Assembly: GCA_033085395.1 (NCBI GenBank)
Contig: MU853182.1
Span: 1 to 64,000, forward strand
Direction of reading: 5' to 3'
DNA: 64,000 nt
From: Xanthoparmelia taractica
Taxonomy: Eukaryota; Ascomycota; Lecanoromycetes; Lecanorales; Parmeliaceae
In this document: in pieces, positions 46,507 through 58,270 of the stretch
Numbering within the stretch: the stretch's first letter is position 1
Layout of the letters: each line of letters begins with the position of its first letter
The notes under the pieces: generated by a model
Database searches by the model: none
What the model saw: the letters and a program-made list of their open reading frames with translations, nothing else
Told to the model about the DNA's origin: nothing
Made by a program: the position numbers and the translations under genes

Positions 46507-47196
46507 CTAGGCCGTCTTCCCCACTCGGTTCATTGCGTCACGAATCACTGATACAATAGGAATATTGTTCGCCTGAGCCGTCTTGCTTTTTGTGGGTGTC
46601 GGAATATACGAACTTCCACCTTTCAGAGAGGGACATTCGGCGGCACCAGAAAGGACACCGAAAGAGTCAGCCGAAATGTAGCTGTAAGCAGCAGAATTGT
46701 GCCAATTGAAAGGATGCTGACCCAAAGCCTCGCCCGTGCAGACTGTTGATTCGAAAAAGAAAAGAATGTTTACGCCCAGGCCGCAAGCCAGAGCGTTCAC
46801 AAAGTACCAGCCGCTGTAGTAAGGTATCGGCCCTCTTTCCAATGTCTTAGCCATTCTAACAGATTGCCGGCCGTAAATAGCGAACTGTGCACAGCCTTGT
46901 ACGCTAACCTGATCTGCCAGGTTTCCGGATTTAGAGTTGCTAACGGACGCCAGTCGTTGGAAAGTCCTACCCAGATATATCTGGTGATCTCGGTATAGGT
47001 GCCAGAAAGAGGGACATAGGTCAACGGCTACCATCTGTATGTTGCAATAAAGTTGGAGTCCGTTCTTTCTCTTCTGAAGCATGATCAAGCTTTGCACATA
47101 TTTGCAACGGCCACCATTGCCCGTGGACCTAGTTTCTTGATCGAGCATGATTCTTTTGTGTCTGATAAAGTCGAGAGCATAATAAGAATTTGACAT
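46507..47196 (-). CDS. Hypothetical protein, 229 aa
   Basis: The longest uninterrupted frame in this gene-poor stretch, from ATG at 47196. A 229-codon frame is uncommon by chance at this base composition. It contains several cysteines and the phrases GWYFVNALACGLGVNILFFF (a hydrophobic segment) and PFNWHNSAAYSYISADSFGV. Parts of it could instead be exons separated by GT..AG introns. No family recognised. Confidence 0.35.
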   Translation of the reverse strand: MSNSYYALDFIRHKRIMLDQETRSTGNGGRCKYVQSLIMLQKRKNGLQLYCNIQMVAVDLCPSFWHLYRDHQIYLGRTFQRLASVSNSKSGNLADQVSVQGCAQFAIYGRQSVRMAKTLERGPIPYYSGWYFVNALACGLGVNILFFFESTVCTGEALGQHPFNWHNSAAYSYISADSFGVLSGAAECPSLKGGSSYIPTPTKSKTAQANNIPIVSVIRDAMNRVGKTA

Positions 47197-49885
47197 CGGT
47201 AATGGATAAGTTCCTGCTTTTGTTCAAATAGGATAGAAGGACCTATTCGTGGAACTAAGGCGGCAACCCTCTGCATTTGTTATAGTAACGATCATAGCAT
47301 ATAGCTCCCACACAAGGTTACGGTAGTCAATCGTTGCGGAGCTTTGAGACCTGCTGTGTGCGAATTAAAGGCGACTAGCGCAGGAAGTCTCAAGCTGAGT
47401 CACTGGTACGGTGCTTTAGCGCAGACCGGCAGACCGGCAGATTCTTTGCAGCAGTTCTTTGCAAAAAGGATGAACCTGTGCATTGGTGGATATTGTTACA
47501 CTGCAACAGTGAACAAGTTTCCGAGCCGAGGATCAAAGGACTTAGGGTGTGCCCATGGGTAAGCAAGACCCTCTCTCTGCTCCATTTCTTGCGTCGACAT
47601 TCGTAGTCGGTCCAGTCCCAAGGTTCAAGTCTCGGAGAGACTTATACTGATAGGGTCAGCTCCTGAGAAATCGTAGTGTAAGAGCGGCAGCAAAACTCAC
47701 CTTCCAGCAGCTACCGGATTTTCAAATCCTCTTCCTCATCCTCTCATCCGTCTACCACTGACTCAACTATGACCAGTTGCTGCTTTGAAAAGGTTATTTG
47801 CGTCAAGCGTGCTGTTGTCCGCCGGGTTAGCTTCGAGGAACTCAAACAGGGAGAAGGGCAGCAACACTCACGCTTGGCCGACATCAACTGGCACGATTCC
47901 ACCCTTTTCTGCCATCCATCGGCTGTAGTAAGTAATGCAGGGATAGAAACAAGCCTATTGAAGGCTCAGGAAGGTAATACTCTGTGGTCCTGCAGTCTCA
48001 TTCAGACTCAACAATTGAACGCGCCCGTGGCATATGAAGTCTTGCCAAAAGATGGTGGCATGAGCATGATGACGGTTCGTCACAATAGCGAGCTATAAAA
48101 GCAACTGCAGTTGTGGGAAAGTGATGAGTATTGATATTGAAGGGTTTTTCCAAAACGTGGGAATGATGATCAAGCTACAAAGTAGTGGCTCGGCGTTACC
48201 GTGTCTCATAGAGTTCAGGGACATTCAGTAAGTCCCATATATTTGTAGTGTCCAAATATCTCAAATTGATGTGTATGTACATGGCAAAATGAGGGTTCGT
48301 TAAGTCAAGGCTGACCATAGCAATGATAATCTGTGAACCTACCATAGAAACACAGTGGGCTGATCGTGATGGAGTCCAACAAAGCACGTGCCACTCTATC
48401 TAACAGAAGGACAAGCTGAGTAAAGCCAGTAATCAATCCTAAGAGAAGGTTCAGCAATTATCCACCATTACTAACTCCCTCTATAAAGATACCCGAAGAA
48501 GTTATATGGGAAGAATAAAGGGAGTTTAGATGTCGTAATAAGATCCATCCATCAAAGCTAGATGACTTTGTAGTATCATTATACCAAGAGCCAAGCTCAG
48601 AAGCGTGGACACCCTTGATGTGGTTGTGTTGAAAGGAGAAAATGTTTGGGAGGGAGGGAGGGAGAAGGGGTTTAAATACATGGATAAAGACGCTAGTTGC
48701 ATTCATTGCTGCATGTTCGAATCACTGTGTGCCAATTGAGCACGTCCTAGGTGGGACGAGTAGCTGATCCCTAGTGAGTCGCTCACGGTGAATATAAACT
48801 ACTTCCTTTCCAATGAAATCTAATGAGATGTCCTGGAAGCAAGCATAGAGTACTACAAAGCTATCTCTGAACCCTTACAGATATCGTACTAGCTCAGGTG
48901 ACTGCAAGCAAAGGGCAGCTGTGATAGCTTGAGCCTTCAGAGTGTGCCAAGCCTCGGTCTCCTAGATTCAATGTACTCTGAGGCTGTAGATTAATGATTT
49001 TTGTTGTTGTCTGCCACTGCGTAGGCCAATGACCTTTTACTGTACAAGAAAGTATGCTACAGAAAGTGCCAGAAGGGTCTCATAGCCATAGCAAACGGTC
49101 ATCGAATTTGATATTCCAATTGAGTAGAGACATTTTATTAGGTAGGATCTTGTCGACCTTTTGCCTTTGCGGAGCCAAAGACACTGGCGATTTGAAGCCG
49201 CAAAGTCAGTAGCCAGAGGCAACTGCCCAAGGGGTGGTTAAACCTTTGAAATTATCCAACATCGCTACATCATGTCCAGCCACCCGTCCAATCCAGCGCT
49301 TGAAAATGGAATTCTCTCTCGATCAAATGGATCATGAAGCCTAGAGCCTCAATGGCCAAATGTGTACGGAAAGAAGCTTAACCATACACATGAAGACTGC
49401 AAAGAACGATCAGGCGCTTCCACGTTTATGTTCGAAGCCAGGAAGGTATCCTCCATATTTTGTCACACGTAGAGTCCGTCGATAACAAGGAAATTCCGAT
49501 AAGAGCGTAGGGTACTGACATAGGTGCAGTCAGCCAAAATATGTACCATGATTTGAGGGGGCGAAGAAGAAGTATGTCTCATAGAGATAGATAGGGTACC
49601 TTAGAGGAATAAGAAAGACGTTAAAAGCAGTTACACCTCTTACTTCCAGGGTGTTGCATTCATACGCACTTCGTAAATGCGCTATAAAGTTGAGATGATC
49701 AGGACTGCATCGAGTCCCCCAGTTCATGACAGGTCCAAGAGATTCGAAAGAGTGTTGGGTGCCTTAACGCCGATGTCGAGCTAAGGAAAAGCATTTTATC
49801 TTCCACCACTGTATCTATACCCGGGCTCGCAGGCGCGGCAACTGCTAATTGATTAGCATTGCCTAACATTGAAACTGGTGGCAAC
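47197..49885. other. Gene-poor region
   Basis: Only short open frames, of which 47769-48098 (+, 109 codons) is the longest and matches nothing. Small local repeats: GCAGACCGGCAGACCGGCAG at about 47424 and GGGAGGGAGGGAGGGAGA at about 48650. Confidence 0.35.
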
Positions 49886-50587
49886 CTACAAACCATTCCC
49901 CGGATCCCTATGTTCGCAATGCAAGTTTGCAGGTGCTGTAACAGTCCGGGTCAAAGATCCTCCATTAGAGTGGGTAGAGTACGACGGTCCAGCGAAATTC
50001 GGATGCTGACCCGGACCCTGCGTAGCTTGAGTATCAGGATGAGAGGGCAAGGGAGGAGAATAGGGATTGCTAGCGGGCGGGTATGTGGTCCGGTTGTAGG
50101 AAGAATGATATGCGCCTTGCCCAGCTTGATAAATCTGGCCAGCCGAAGACACAGGCTGTTGTTGGTAGGGACTATATGGTGGATGCGAAGCTGGAGGTGG
50201 AGGACCGAAATACCCCTGATTTTGTCCGTATGTCTGCGAACATGTAGATTGGTATCGGTCGGACGGTGGAGGAGGGCCATAAGCCTGTGGATTAGAACCT
50301 GGTTGGTATTGTCCTTGGTGGTTTTGATTGTATAGCGACGGAGGCGAATTCTGCGGCGGCGGAGGTAGAGAGTTGTGCCAAGGACCATTTCCACTGGGAG
50401 GGCCAGGATCGCTTGTGTAATGCTGATAGTAACCGTAGGTTGGACGGCTCGGCGCACCAGCACCAGTAGGACGGACTTCGTCACGCCGTGGCTCCACGCC
50501 TCGAGGTTGCCCTTCAACTTGGGACGAGCGCAGCGCAGTGCGAACGTTCCTCAAGGTGCCCCATTTAGAGCCTTGGCCGCCACTCAT
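49886..50587 (-). CDS. P/Q/Y/G-rich intrinsically disordered protein
   Basis: 233 aa, single exon. Residues 1-50 are charged (SKWGTLRNVRTALRSSQVEG); the remainder is low complexity built of PPPP, YGYYQHY, NQNQGYFGPPPP, PYSPYQQQP and similar. This composition resembles prion-like or RNA-binding disordered regions. No globular domain. It is divergent from the DUF6594 gene, 767 bp apart. A further exon downstream is possible, but the frame ends cleanly. Function unknown. Confidence 0.6.
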   Translation of the reverse strand: MSGGQGSKWGTLRNVRTALRSSQVEGQPRGVEPRRDEVRPTGAGAPSRPTYGYYQHYTSDPGPPSGNGPWHNSLPPPPQNSPPSLYNQNHQGQYQPGSNPQAYGPPPPSDRYQSTCSQTYGQNQGYFGPPPPASHPPYSPYQQQPVSSAGQIYQAGQGAYHSSYNRTTYPPASNPYSPPLPSHPDTQATQGPGQHPNFAGPSYSTHSNGGSLTRTVTAPANLHCEHRDPGNGL

Positions 50588-51354
50588 GTTTTCTTGTATT
50601 TTCCGATTCGCCCAATCGGGTGTATATTGCTACCGAGTAAATTCTTTCAGTGAATAAGAACTCTAATCGCCTCTGCACTCTGTGGTCAATCAGATGTCTA
50701 ATTTGTGGGGTGCTGGCAGCGACTGTTGTGAACTTCGCATTCCGCCAGAAACATGGAAAGCCTTAGGGTTCGCCTCGAAATCATCAGCTTTAATATGAAG
50801 GACCAAAGGTAGGGAGGACATTGCTTCAACAGCCTGATCGATGCCACCTTTTCAAGTCTTCAGGCAAAATTGAGGCTCAGGAAAAGCCGTTCGCCCAGTT
50901 CTCTCTGGCAAATTTGGGGGTCTTGACCACTTAATCTGGGCGTTGAACCATGCCGAGATGCATGAGTAGTACAAGGCTGAAGAATGGGTCATGGTGTGGG
51001 GCGATTGGTCGCGCGAGCTCCAGGTAAGCGTTCGCAGAAGTTGGAAGGAAATCCCTGCCAAAATGATTGGTTGTCGCACAAGATCGCGCATTGATGGGCA
51101 GTGCATGTTAGGCAGAGACGCAAGTCCCGTTGTTGTGCGACCTGAGAAGTCCTCTGATACGCATTTATTGCATCCCGTGCCGGTTTCTGACACATGTGTA
51201 TTGCTGTTCAGCTGTAATGGTCATTCAGGAGGGTGGCTTAGCCAGCCTTGCTTGGGGATTAATAGTTCTCAAGGGCCAGTTTCCTCAGTCTGAATAGCAG
51301 AACTCTTTTTGATTTAAAAAAGCAGGCATAGGTTTTCGGCGATTTCAAGCCTTG
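50588..51354. other. Divergent intergenic region
   Basis: Lies between the disordered-protein gene (minus) and the DUF6594 gene (plus) and presumably holds both promoters. No motif recognised. Confidence 0.4.
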
Positions 51355-52648
51355 ATGGATTCCGGTTCATCACCACAGATAGCGATGGTTACGTTACCTT
51401 ATCAGAATACTTCTATTGAACAGGTAGCGCCGTCCACGTCGTCCCCGCATCCGAATGTATCTTCGAATGATACGCAGCCTTCTCGGCCCCTCCCATCATC
51501 CGAACATGCATTGGAACAATCGGGTAATTACCCGAATCAATATGATTGGCCAGCACCAGCCAATAATGTACCTCAGTATACCGCTGCGCAAGTCGGCTGC
51601 CCAGGAAGTGGCACACATTTCTCGGTCCGGAAAGCGGACGAGGAGCCATGGAGATAGTTAGTATCACGATTGTTCTCTGAGGGAGCAAAACTTTTCATCT
51701 TGACTGGTTTGACATTCTCAATAGTAGAGGTTATCCTGCCATGTGCAAATGGACGGCATCAGACGATGACTTCTTCGTGTTGCGGAGATTTGGAGAGCTA
51801 AGCGCACGGGTCCTGCTCAGGTTACAAAATCGAATTGCCATGCTCGAGGAAGATCTTCAGCGCATGGATCGAGACTGTGTAGAAAAGGGTCTCAACAATG
51901 GTACATTCCGATACGACCCCATTTGGCAACGACAGCAGCTTCTGGATGAGTTGACGTCAAGGCTTGAACAATACCGTAAGTAATATCACTTTAAAGGAGA
52001 GGCAGATTGAAGTAGAGTCTCGCGTTGACGTGAACTAGAAAGATTTCTGCTTGATCATGCACAAATTAAGGCTCGCCCTGAGGCGACTGATTTTCAGATA
52101 TCCAACGTCAAGAATTGGTTCTACAATGCAAACAAAACGGTAATTGAAAGTGAGGAGCAGCAATTCATCAACATGGACGGGGACCTCATACCCGTTGTCC
52201 CCAAGGTCAAGACACCCTTGCGTAGATTTATCGACAAGTTTGAAAAACCCCGATTATGGTCGCTTTTCCGAGATAGAAGTGTAGGTTTGCCTGAGTTCTC
52301 TTTTTTATATTTACTAATGATTGGTACTAGATTAATAAACGCCTTCACGAGGGTACTGGAGACTTCGGATTGACGACCACGGTCTACAATAAGGAATCCG
52401 TTATTGACAAATCAGTGACTTTCGTTACCATGGTCCTCGGAGTTGGGATGCTTGTTGGTCCTTTGTGGTGGCTACAACACCTTTCGGCCGAGAACGGGTT
52501 GAAAGCTCGGCTTGCGGTCATTACCGGCTTCTTAATAGTCTTCACCATCCTGCTGAGCATACTGACAGTGGCGCGGCCGTTTGAAGTCTTGGCTGCGACG
52601 GCAGCTTATGCAGCCGTTCTGATGGTCTTCATGCAAATCAGCGCTTGA
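51355..52648 (+). CDS. DUF6594 family fungal membrane protein
   Basis: Model join(51355..51656,51725..51975,52039..52280,52331..52648), 370 aa; introns 68, 63 and 50 nt keep phase. Residues 1-95 are disordered and Ser/Pro/Gln rich. The family core starts at PWRYRGYPAMCKW, followed by DDFFVLRRFGELSARVLL and a coiled stretch (LQNRIAMLEEDLQRMD). Next come KNWFYNANKTVI and three C-terminal membrane helices (TFVTMVLGVGMLVGPLWWL; LAVITGFLIVFTILLSIL; VLAATAAYAAVLMVFMQI). This order, RGYP, RRF..LS..NLL, NWFYN, three helices with ATAAYAAVLVVF, defines DUF6594 (PF20237). The biochemical role is unknown. Confidence 0.85.
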
Positions 52649-54912
52649 CCTTGAGCTCTCATCAGATCTGGCCACAACACGATACAATTGGAACTTCGGG
52701 CGGGACAGCCCATTTTCTGGGTCAAGAAACGATGAATCTTAGGACTAAGTATGACATTCTGCGATATCTCGAAGCTAACCTCAGTGGGCCTGCGCACATT
52801 TAGGGTTCAAAGGCTGCTGTGCTTCGTTGGTGGAGCGATCATATACACCAATAGGTTGATCTCGATATTGGCTGACTGCGAGGACGAATATCGCATAGAT
52901 CGTCAACGCAAATTAGGTTGCAAGCAGAAGTATATGACTCCGGACTATTTATCGTTAAAATCTGTAATTCAATGTGGAAAAGAGATCCCACTGTTCGAAG
53001 TTATAATGCTATACTGGATCTCTATCGTACAACACTGAGCTCATGATCGAGACATACAAGGCGGTCATAGGGAGACCCTTCTGATCCGTTTGATTGGCCT
53101 TTGGTAGAAATTGAAAGAAACTCGTGTCAATCAATGGGCGAGACAGACCCTGCACAACCTCACTAAAGCAGGCAAACGTCAAATGGGGCTTTTGCCCTTG
53201 CGATCAGAAGTGATTAGGTCGGGTCGACAGCTTGTTATCCACCTTGCGCGGCTGATGTTGTCCAGGTACAGAACTCCAAACTGGCTCCGAGGTCAAAGCT
53301 AGGGGTGAATCCATTCGCAGGAGGTGATTGATATCAATCTGCCCGCACTATCCTCTATGAGGGTAACCCGAGCGTCAACGTGGCTCTTGGTAGAACCCTA
53401 GATAACCCTTGTAACGCATGTAGGTGAGTCAGTTGCCGTGATGAGCTCAGTCGAGGTCGCTTCTCTCGCCGGCTTAGAGTATTGGTCTCTTGTCCGTTAA
53501 AGAACTTGTAGTCAGAGGGCTAATGCACTTTTGTCAGATTAATATTGCCCTCACGAACCATCTTATCCAGCCAACGCTCCGAATCATCGTACATGGGGGA
53601 TAATTACCAGACTGCCGAGCCATCATCCGGAGATGCCTCAGACTCAATATCACTGGCAGCATAACACGTGTCAACTTGCTAATGCATAGAAGGCTTTCTG
53701 GCAGACAAACAAATAGCTTCCTGAGGATGTCATAGTCCATGGGAAGTGTACCTCACCTCTTGAGTCTCGTTTGGTGATATAAGGGAGGCACAGTGGGACG
53801 GAGTGCAAAATCAAAACTCTCTATGGCAAGTTACGGAAGTTTATATCTTCTGTATCATTGACTCGAGACACGTACTTGTGAACCTACTTGCTCGCCAAGC
53901 AGTACAGCTTGGGCCTGCATCAAAGCGTTCGGAATCTGGGGGCTTGGGGCCAATGTGAGAGTGGAGAATAAGGACGGCGACCTGCTTCTGGACTCCCAAA
54001 CGGTCACTTCTGAATCTGGAGCTCTTCGAACGGAGCTCGTAGACTCGAAGAGGTTGGAACCTTTCCAGACGTAGTATTGAATGCAGTAATCTCTACTAGA
54101 GTCAGCGAGCTCGATCTGGATACATGAACTGCAAGTACAGAAGAGCCACCAGATCTAAGGTGATTCAAACCTTGTATTTGGGTGAACGACACTGGATCGC
54201 CGGGCGCTAGGGGGCTTTAGGGAAGGCAAATCCCCTAGTGAGACCATGCAGTCTTGAGAACAAACACATGCTCATCCTTTCCATGTCGATTTGTACGAGT
54301 ACCTGAGGGAGGATTTGTGCGAGAATATCTCGGCACATGCCTGCTAGTTTCCTGGGGTTCGAGCCTCCAGACGGGCTTAATGTCCCTGGTCTCCCTATTC
54401 AATACGAACGTCAAGTGTGTCCAATCTCAGAATTTCAGCCATAGGAACGCGCCCTGTTCTCATGAAAGTACGTATCTCGAGAGATCTATCAGAGGGTTCC
54501 GTCAATGTTCGCTGGACGAACAAGAGTCACTCTAACAACTAACAACAAAAGGATATGTTTGTATTACTGAGAACCATGGCTGTTGCACTGAATAGAAGGA
54601 TCCAATGCTTTGGTCTTGAAACCGGCTCGCTGGAATGACTGGTTCACACCAGTGCCAAGCCGGCTAAAGAAAGGGCAAGTGTTCACAGATTCCACAGTTC
54701 GGTGCAGTAATAGTTAGATCTAACCTAGAATGGTCTAGTTTTCAATCTTATCGGGAAAACTTCGGCAGTCGGAATCTCATGAGGGAAATCAAATGTATGA
54801 AAGTTATAAAACATTCACATGTGAGGAATATCACTTATTGAGGGTTATACCTTTCATTCGGGCACACTCCTGTAAGAGAGCTTCCAGAAGCTCCACAAAT
54901 TTCCACGTCGCC
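52649..54912. other. Gene-poor region
   Basis: No open frame above 95 codons and no coherent splicing found on either strand. Nothing recognised. Confidence 0.4.
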
Positions 54913-56270
54913 ATGGCCCCAAATGACAGTGATTCCTCCGACGAGAGTGGAAGCTTCACAACCACCAATGTCTTGCTTGGCTATGCTTCGAAAGAGGCTA
55001 CAGAGGATGAATTCAGCCAACTTGGAGGCTACCCAGTATGGCTCTCCGGACCTCAATGAAGCATCTGCTAAGTGAAACCTAATAAGAATGCTAGATATGG
55101 CTCGACCCTACCGATCCTCCCTCGGCGGAGCTGGCCAAATGCAAAATTTGTAACAGTACGATGACTCTACTACTACAATTGAACGGAGACCTACCCGAGA
55201 AATTTCCGGGTCATGAGCGGAAACTCTACATCTTCAGCTGCAGGCGAAAGGCATGCCGGAAGAAAGAGGGGACAATGAGAGCTATCCGAGGCGTCAAGGT
55301 CTCAAAAGTCGCGGCCGATAAGTTGAAATCAGCGTTTAATGGCGCTGTACCTCAAGAGACATCCAAACAGGATCACACACCCTCAAATCTCGGCAACAGC
55401 CTCTTCAATTCAACCTTTCCAACCTCCACCAGCTCCAATCAGAATCCATTCTCATCCTCCACCACGCTCAACTCTCAGCCCGCCAGTCCATTCTCCTCTC
55501 CGACCAACTCAAACACCTCCTCTTTCTCCTCCCTAGCCTCCAAATCACCCCAGCCACCCTCATCAGATCTCCCCACAACCTTCGCCCAAAAAGCCCGCAT
55601 CTCCTCCCCTCCACCCACCCCCAACCCCAAGAAGCCATGGCCCTCCCAATCCTCCCTACCAAAACCCTACCCCACCTACCACCTCGACGCAGACTATGAA
55701 ACCCTCGATCCCGACCCGCCCGCTCCATCGAAAACAGCAGCCATGGACCTAGACACAGAGGGTCCCACCAGCACCAGCAGCAGCAAAGACGACAAAGACG
55801 CCTTCGAGTCCACCCTTGACAAGACATTTCAGAAATTCGCAGATCGCCTGGCGCAGAACCCGGAGCAGGTGCTCCGCTACGAATACGGGGGATCCCCACT
55901 ACTATACTCAAAAAATGATGCCGTGGGCAGGATATTCGCGTCTGCACAAAATACATCCTCATCCTCACCATTATCCACATCTTCTGGAACAAAAATCCAA
56001 ACCGTGTCCCATCCCCACGGAGCGAGCCGAATACCCCGCTGTCCCAACTGCGCCTCCCCTCGCGTCTTCGAACTCCAGCTCGTGCCTCACGCCATCGCTG
56101 AGCTGGAAGTGGAGGAAGAAGGGCTGGAGGGCATGGAGTGGGGGACTGTGATTTTGGGCGTTTGTGAGAGGGATTGTGCGGAGAGGCGTGTGGGGGGTGG
56201 GGAATGGGGGTGGGTGGAGGAGTGGGTGGGGGTGCAGTGGGAGGAGGATGCGAAGGGTGGGGGGAGGTGA
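54913..56270 (+). CDS. PDCD2/Tsr4 family ribosomal-protein chaperone
   Basis: Model join(54913..55035,55095..56270), 432 aa; 59-nt phase-0 intron. The N-terminus has VLLGYASKEATEDEFSQLGG then YP|IWLDP. This is the family's opening, followed by C-x2-C (LAKCKICNSTM), LPGHERKLYIFSC-like FPGHERKLYIFSC and CRRKACRKKEG. A disordered Ser/Pro insertion (about 100-240) separates it from the PDCD2_C domain (PF04194): FQKFADRLAQNPEQVLRY, LLYSKNDAV, RCPNCASPRVFELQLVP, WGTVILGVCERDC. Yeast Tsr4 binds nascent Rps2 (uS5) during 40S assembly. It converges with eIF3k, with 276 bp between the stops. Confidence 0.92.
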
Positions 56271-56546
56271 TGGAGGTGGTTGTTAAAGGGGAGGGAGGGT
56301 TGGTGATGGGTTGATGATACTGGGATGTAATATAACGAGAATTGAGGCATAAGCGGAACGATGCATTAGCTAGCGGACGAAGCGCAGAAGGGCACTGGTA
56401 TTTTTTTAGAGCTTTAAAAGCATGTGCTTTTCGTTCTGTGCATACTTAGGCACAGGTGCATCTCTATTTCTCAACACTGCAAGCGAGCACGTAGCCATAT
56501 CTGCCCCCGCTCACAAGCTCGTGATCTTATCCCCTGACCACCCGCA

Positions 56547-57639
56547 TCAAGCCGGCTGCTCATACGCCCTCCTCACCACCCTCCCAAACTGCTCAAATCT
56601 TACCTCCTCCCTAACCACCGTCCCCTTCGCCTCATTCTCCTTATTAACCGGCACAACCACCATCCCTCCCTCCCCCTCCCCTTCCTCCCCCTTCCCCCCA
56701 CCATCAACCCCACTCTCCACCCCCCACCCACAAACCCCCCCCACGAACCCCTCGAACTCCCTCCCCCTTAAATTCAACCACCCCTCCGCCACACCCCTCT
56801 CAACCCCCCTACACCCCTGCCCCACCGTCACCGCAATCCGAACCCGTATCAACTCCTCGAACCCGCTAACATCGGCGATGAGATCGGCGTACAAGTCGTC
56901 TGAGTCGAGGGCGTCCCAGAAGTCGCGGTAGGCGCATTGTTCGAGGAGGGTGTTGAGGTGGGAGAGCTTTTGGACGGCTTCGGCTAGGGGGGTATCTGGT
57001 ATTTGGATTTGTTGATGGTTGTGGGAATGGGAATGGGGGGAGGAAGGGGCAGGGGAAGGGGAGAGGATGTGCGGGGGGAGGAGGTGGAGGCAGAGGGAGA
57101 AGTCGGGGGAGGGGAAGACGGTGAGGGCTTTGACGAGGATGTTTGTGACGGGTTCGTCGCGGGTTAGGTGGGGGTTGAATTGGTATCTGGGTTGGTGAGA
57201 AGGGGGGTTGTTGTTAGCGAGGGTTTTGCTTTTGGATAAGGAGGTTGTGTAGGGGGAATAGGGGGGGGGGGGGGGGGGGGAGCAGGAGAAGAGGGGGAGG
57301 AGGAAGGTCAGATAGAGCTAATAATCCAACATCAGGAGCGGAGACTGTTTCAAATGGTCTCGTGCTCGGTCAGGTAATAGGAAACGTTGAAATTCGATCA
57401 TCATAGAAATCCATCCTCTCCTCCCCAACAGTGCATAGAAACAAGACCATGAAGAAATGGTAGACTCACAGCTTCAGCAGCGCCAAATTGGCGTAGCAGT
57501 CATAAGTGCGGTCCTCGCACTGCTGTGTGACATAGTCTTGGAATATGGTCGTCGTTTCGGGATTGTATCTGTCGAGACCATTGAGGATGGCTTCGATGTG
57601 TTCGGGCCTGTCGGGGGCGTAGTCAAAGGCTATGCCCAT
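56547..57639 (-). CDS. Translation initiation factor eIF3 subunit k
   Basis: Model complement(join(56547..57186,57470..57639)), 269 aa. The N-terminus MGIAFDYAPDRPEHIEAIL, DRYNPETTTIFQDYV and (across the 283-nt intron) LLKLYQFNPHL are diagnostic of eIF3k. The second exon adds TNILVKALTVFPSPDFSL, then a His/Ser insertion. It continues with the CSN8/PSMD8-like winged-helix part: LNTLLEQCAYRDFWDAL and FEELIRVRIAVTVGQGC. A Gly/Glu-rich insertion (GVDGGGKGEEGEGEGG) lies before FEQFGRVVRRAYEQPA. eIF3k is a non-essential eIF3 subunit partnered with eIF3l. The intron carries a 20-G run. Confidence 0.92.
57261..57280 (+). repeat. 20-bp G homopolymer in the eIF3k intron
   Basis: A run of 20 G on the plus strand (C on the transcribed sense of eIF3k), inside the intron 57187-57469 and embedded in a wider G-rich tract. 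The exact length may be uncertain for assembly reasons. Confidence 0.7.
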
Positions 57640-58270
57640 GGTTGTGGTTGGTTGTGTGGGATTTGGTTGGTGGTTATGTGAAGAGGAATATCTTTTTCGG
57701 CTCGGGTGCGAGTTTCGATTGTGGCAGGTGTAGCGAGATTCTATATTGAGGACCTTTTGCTACGTCTATTTTATTTGCTAATGCTCAGGCAGCAACTTTA
57801 GAGCACTCTGTCATTTTGACGGGCAGTAATGCCTTCGATATCACTGGAAATGGAGTGGTCATAATTTGCTTGCATGATTATCTACATGTCGCAACGCCCG
57901 CTCTAAAATTCTAACTTGAAAAATTCGCTTGGGTATCACGCAAGAAATGAAGTCTAATGAAGAGCGCAAAGAAGGCTGAAGACGCTAAATCGCTTGCAAG
58001 GGGAATGACGACGTCGAAAAGAAACCTCGAGACATATCAAGTCCATCGGTCGGTCCAGTAGCATCCGCGTCAGTGTGATCTGACTCTGTTATACAGCATA
58101 GTTGAGAAGGGCCGGTTCATGTCCGAGGGACACACGTTCTTCCTCACTCTCGGTTGTGTCCCATGTTGGGAGCTTTCTTCGGTTTTGGGCAGTTGCATTG
58201 GGTCGATGATGCATGAGTGCGTGCTTAGTTGTCCAATCCAAAAAGGGCCGTCCAACCACCCATGCACCTT
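57640..58270. other. Intergenic region, eIF3k promoter
   Basis: Upstream of eIF3k and downstream of the Lst7 gene. No additional gene or repeat seen. Confidence 0.45.

Noticed and set aside
52751..53302. Plus-strand ORFs of 95 and 63 codons
   Set aside because: Cannot be joined by in-phase introns and show no recognisable motif.
54340..54380. GGGGTTCGAGCCTCC resembling a tRNA T-arm
   Set aside because: No matching acceptor, D-arm or anticodon arm could be folded at the correct distance.
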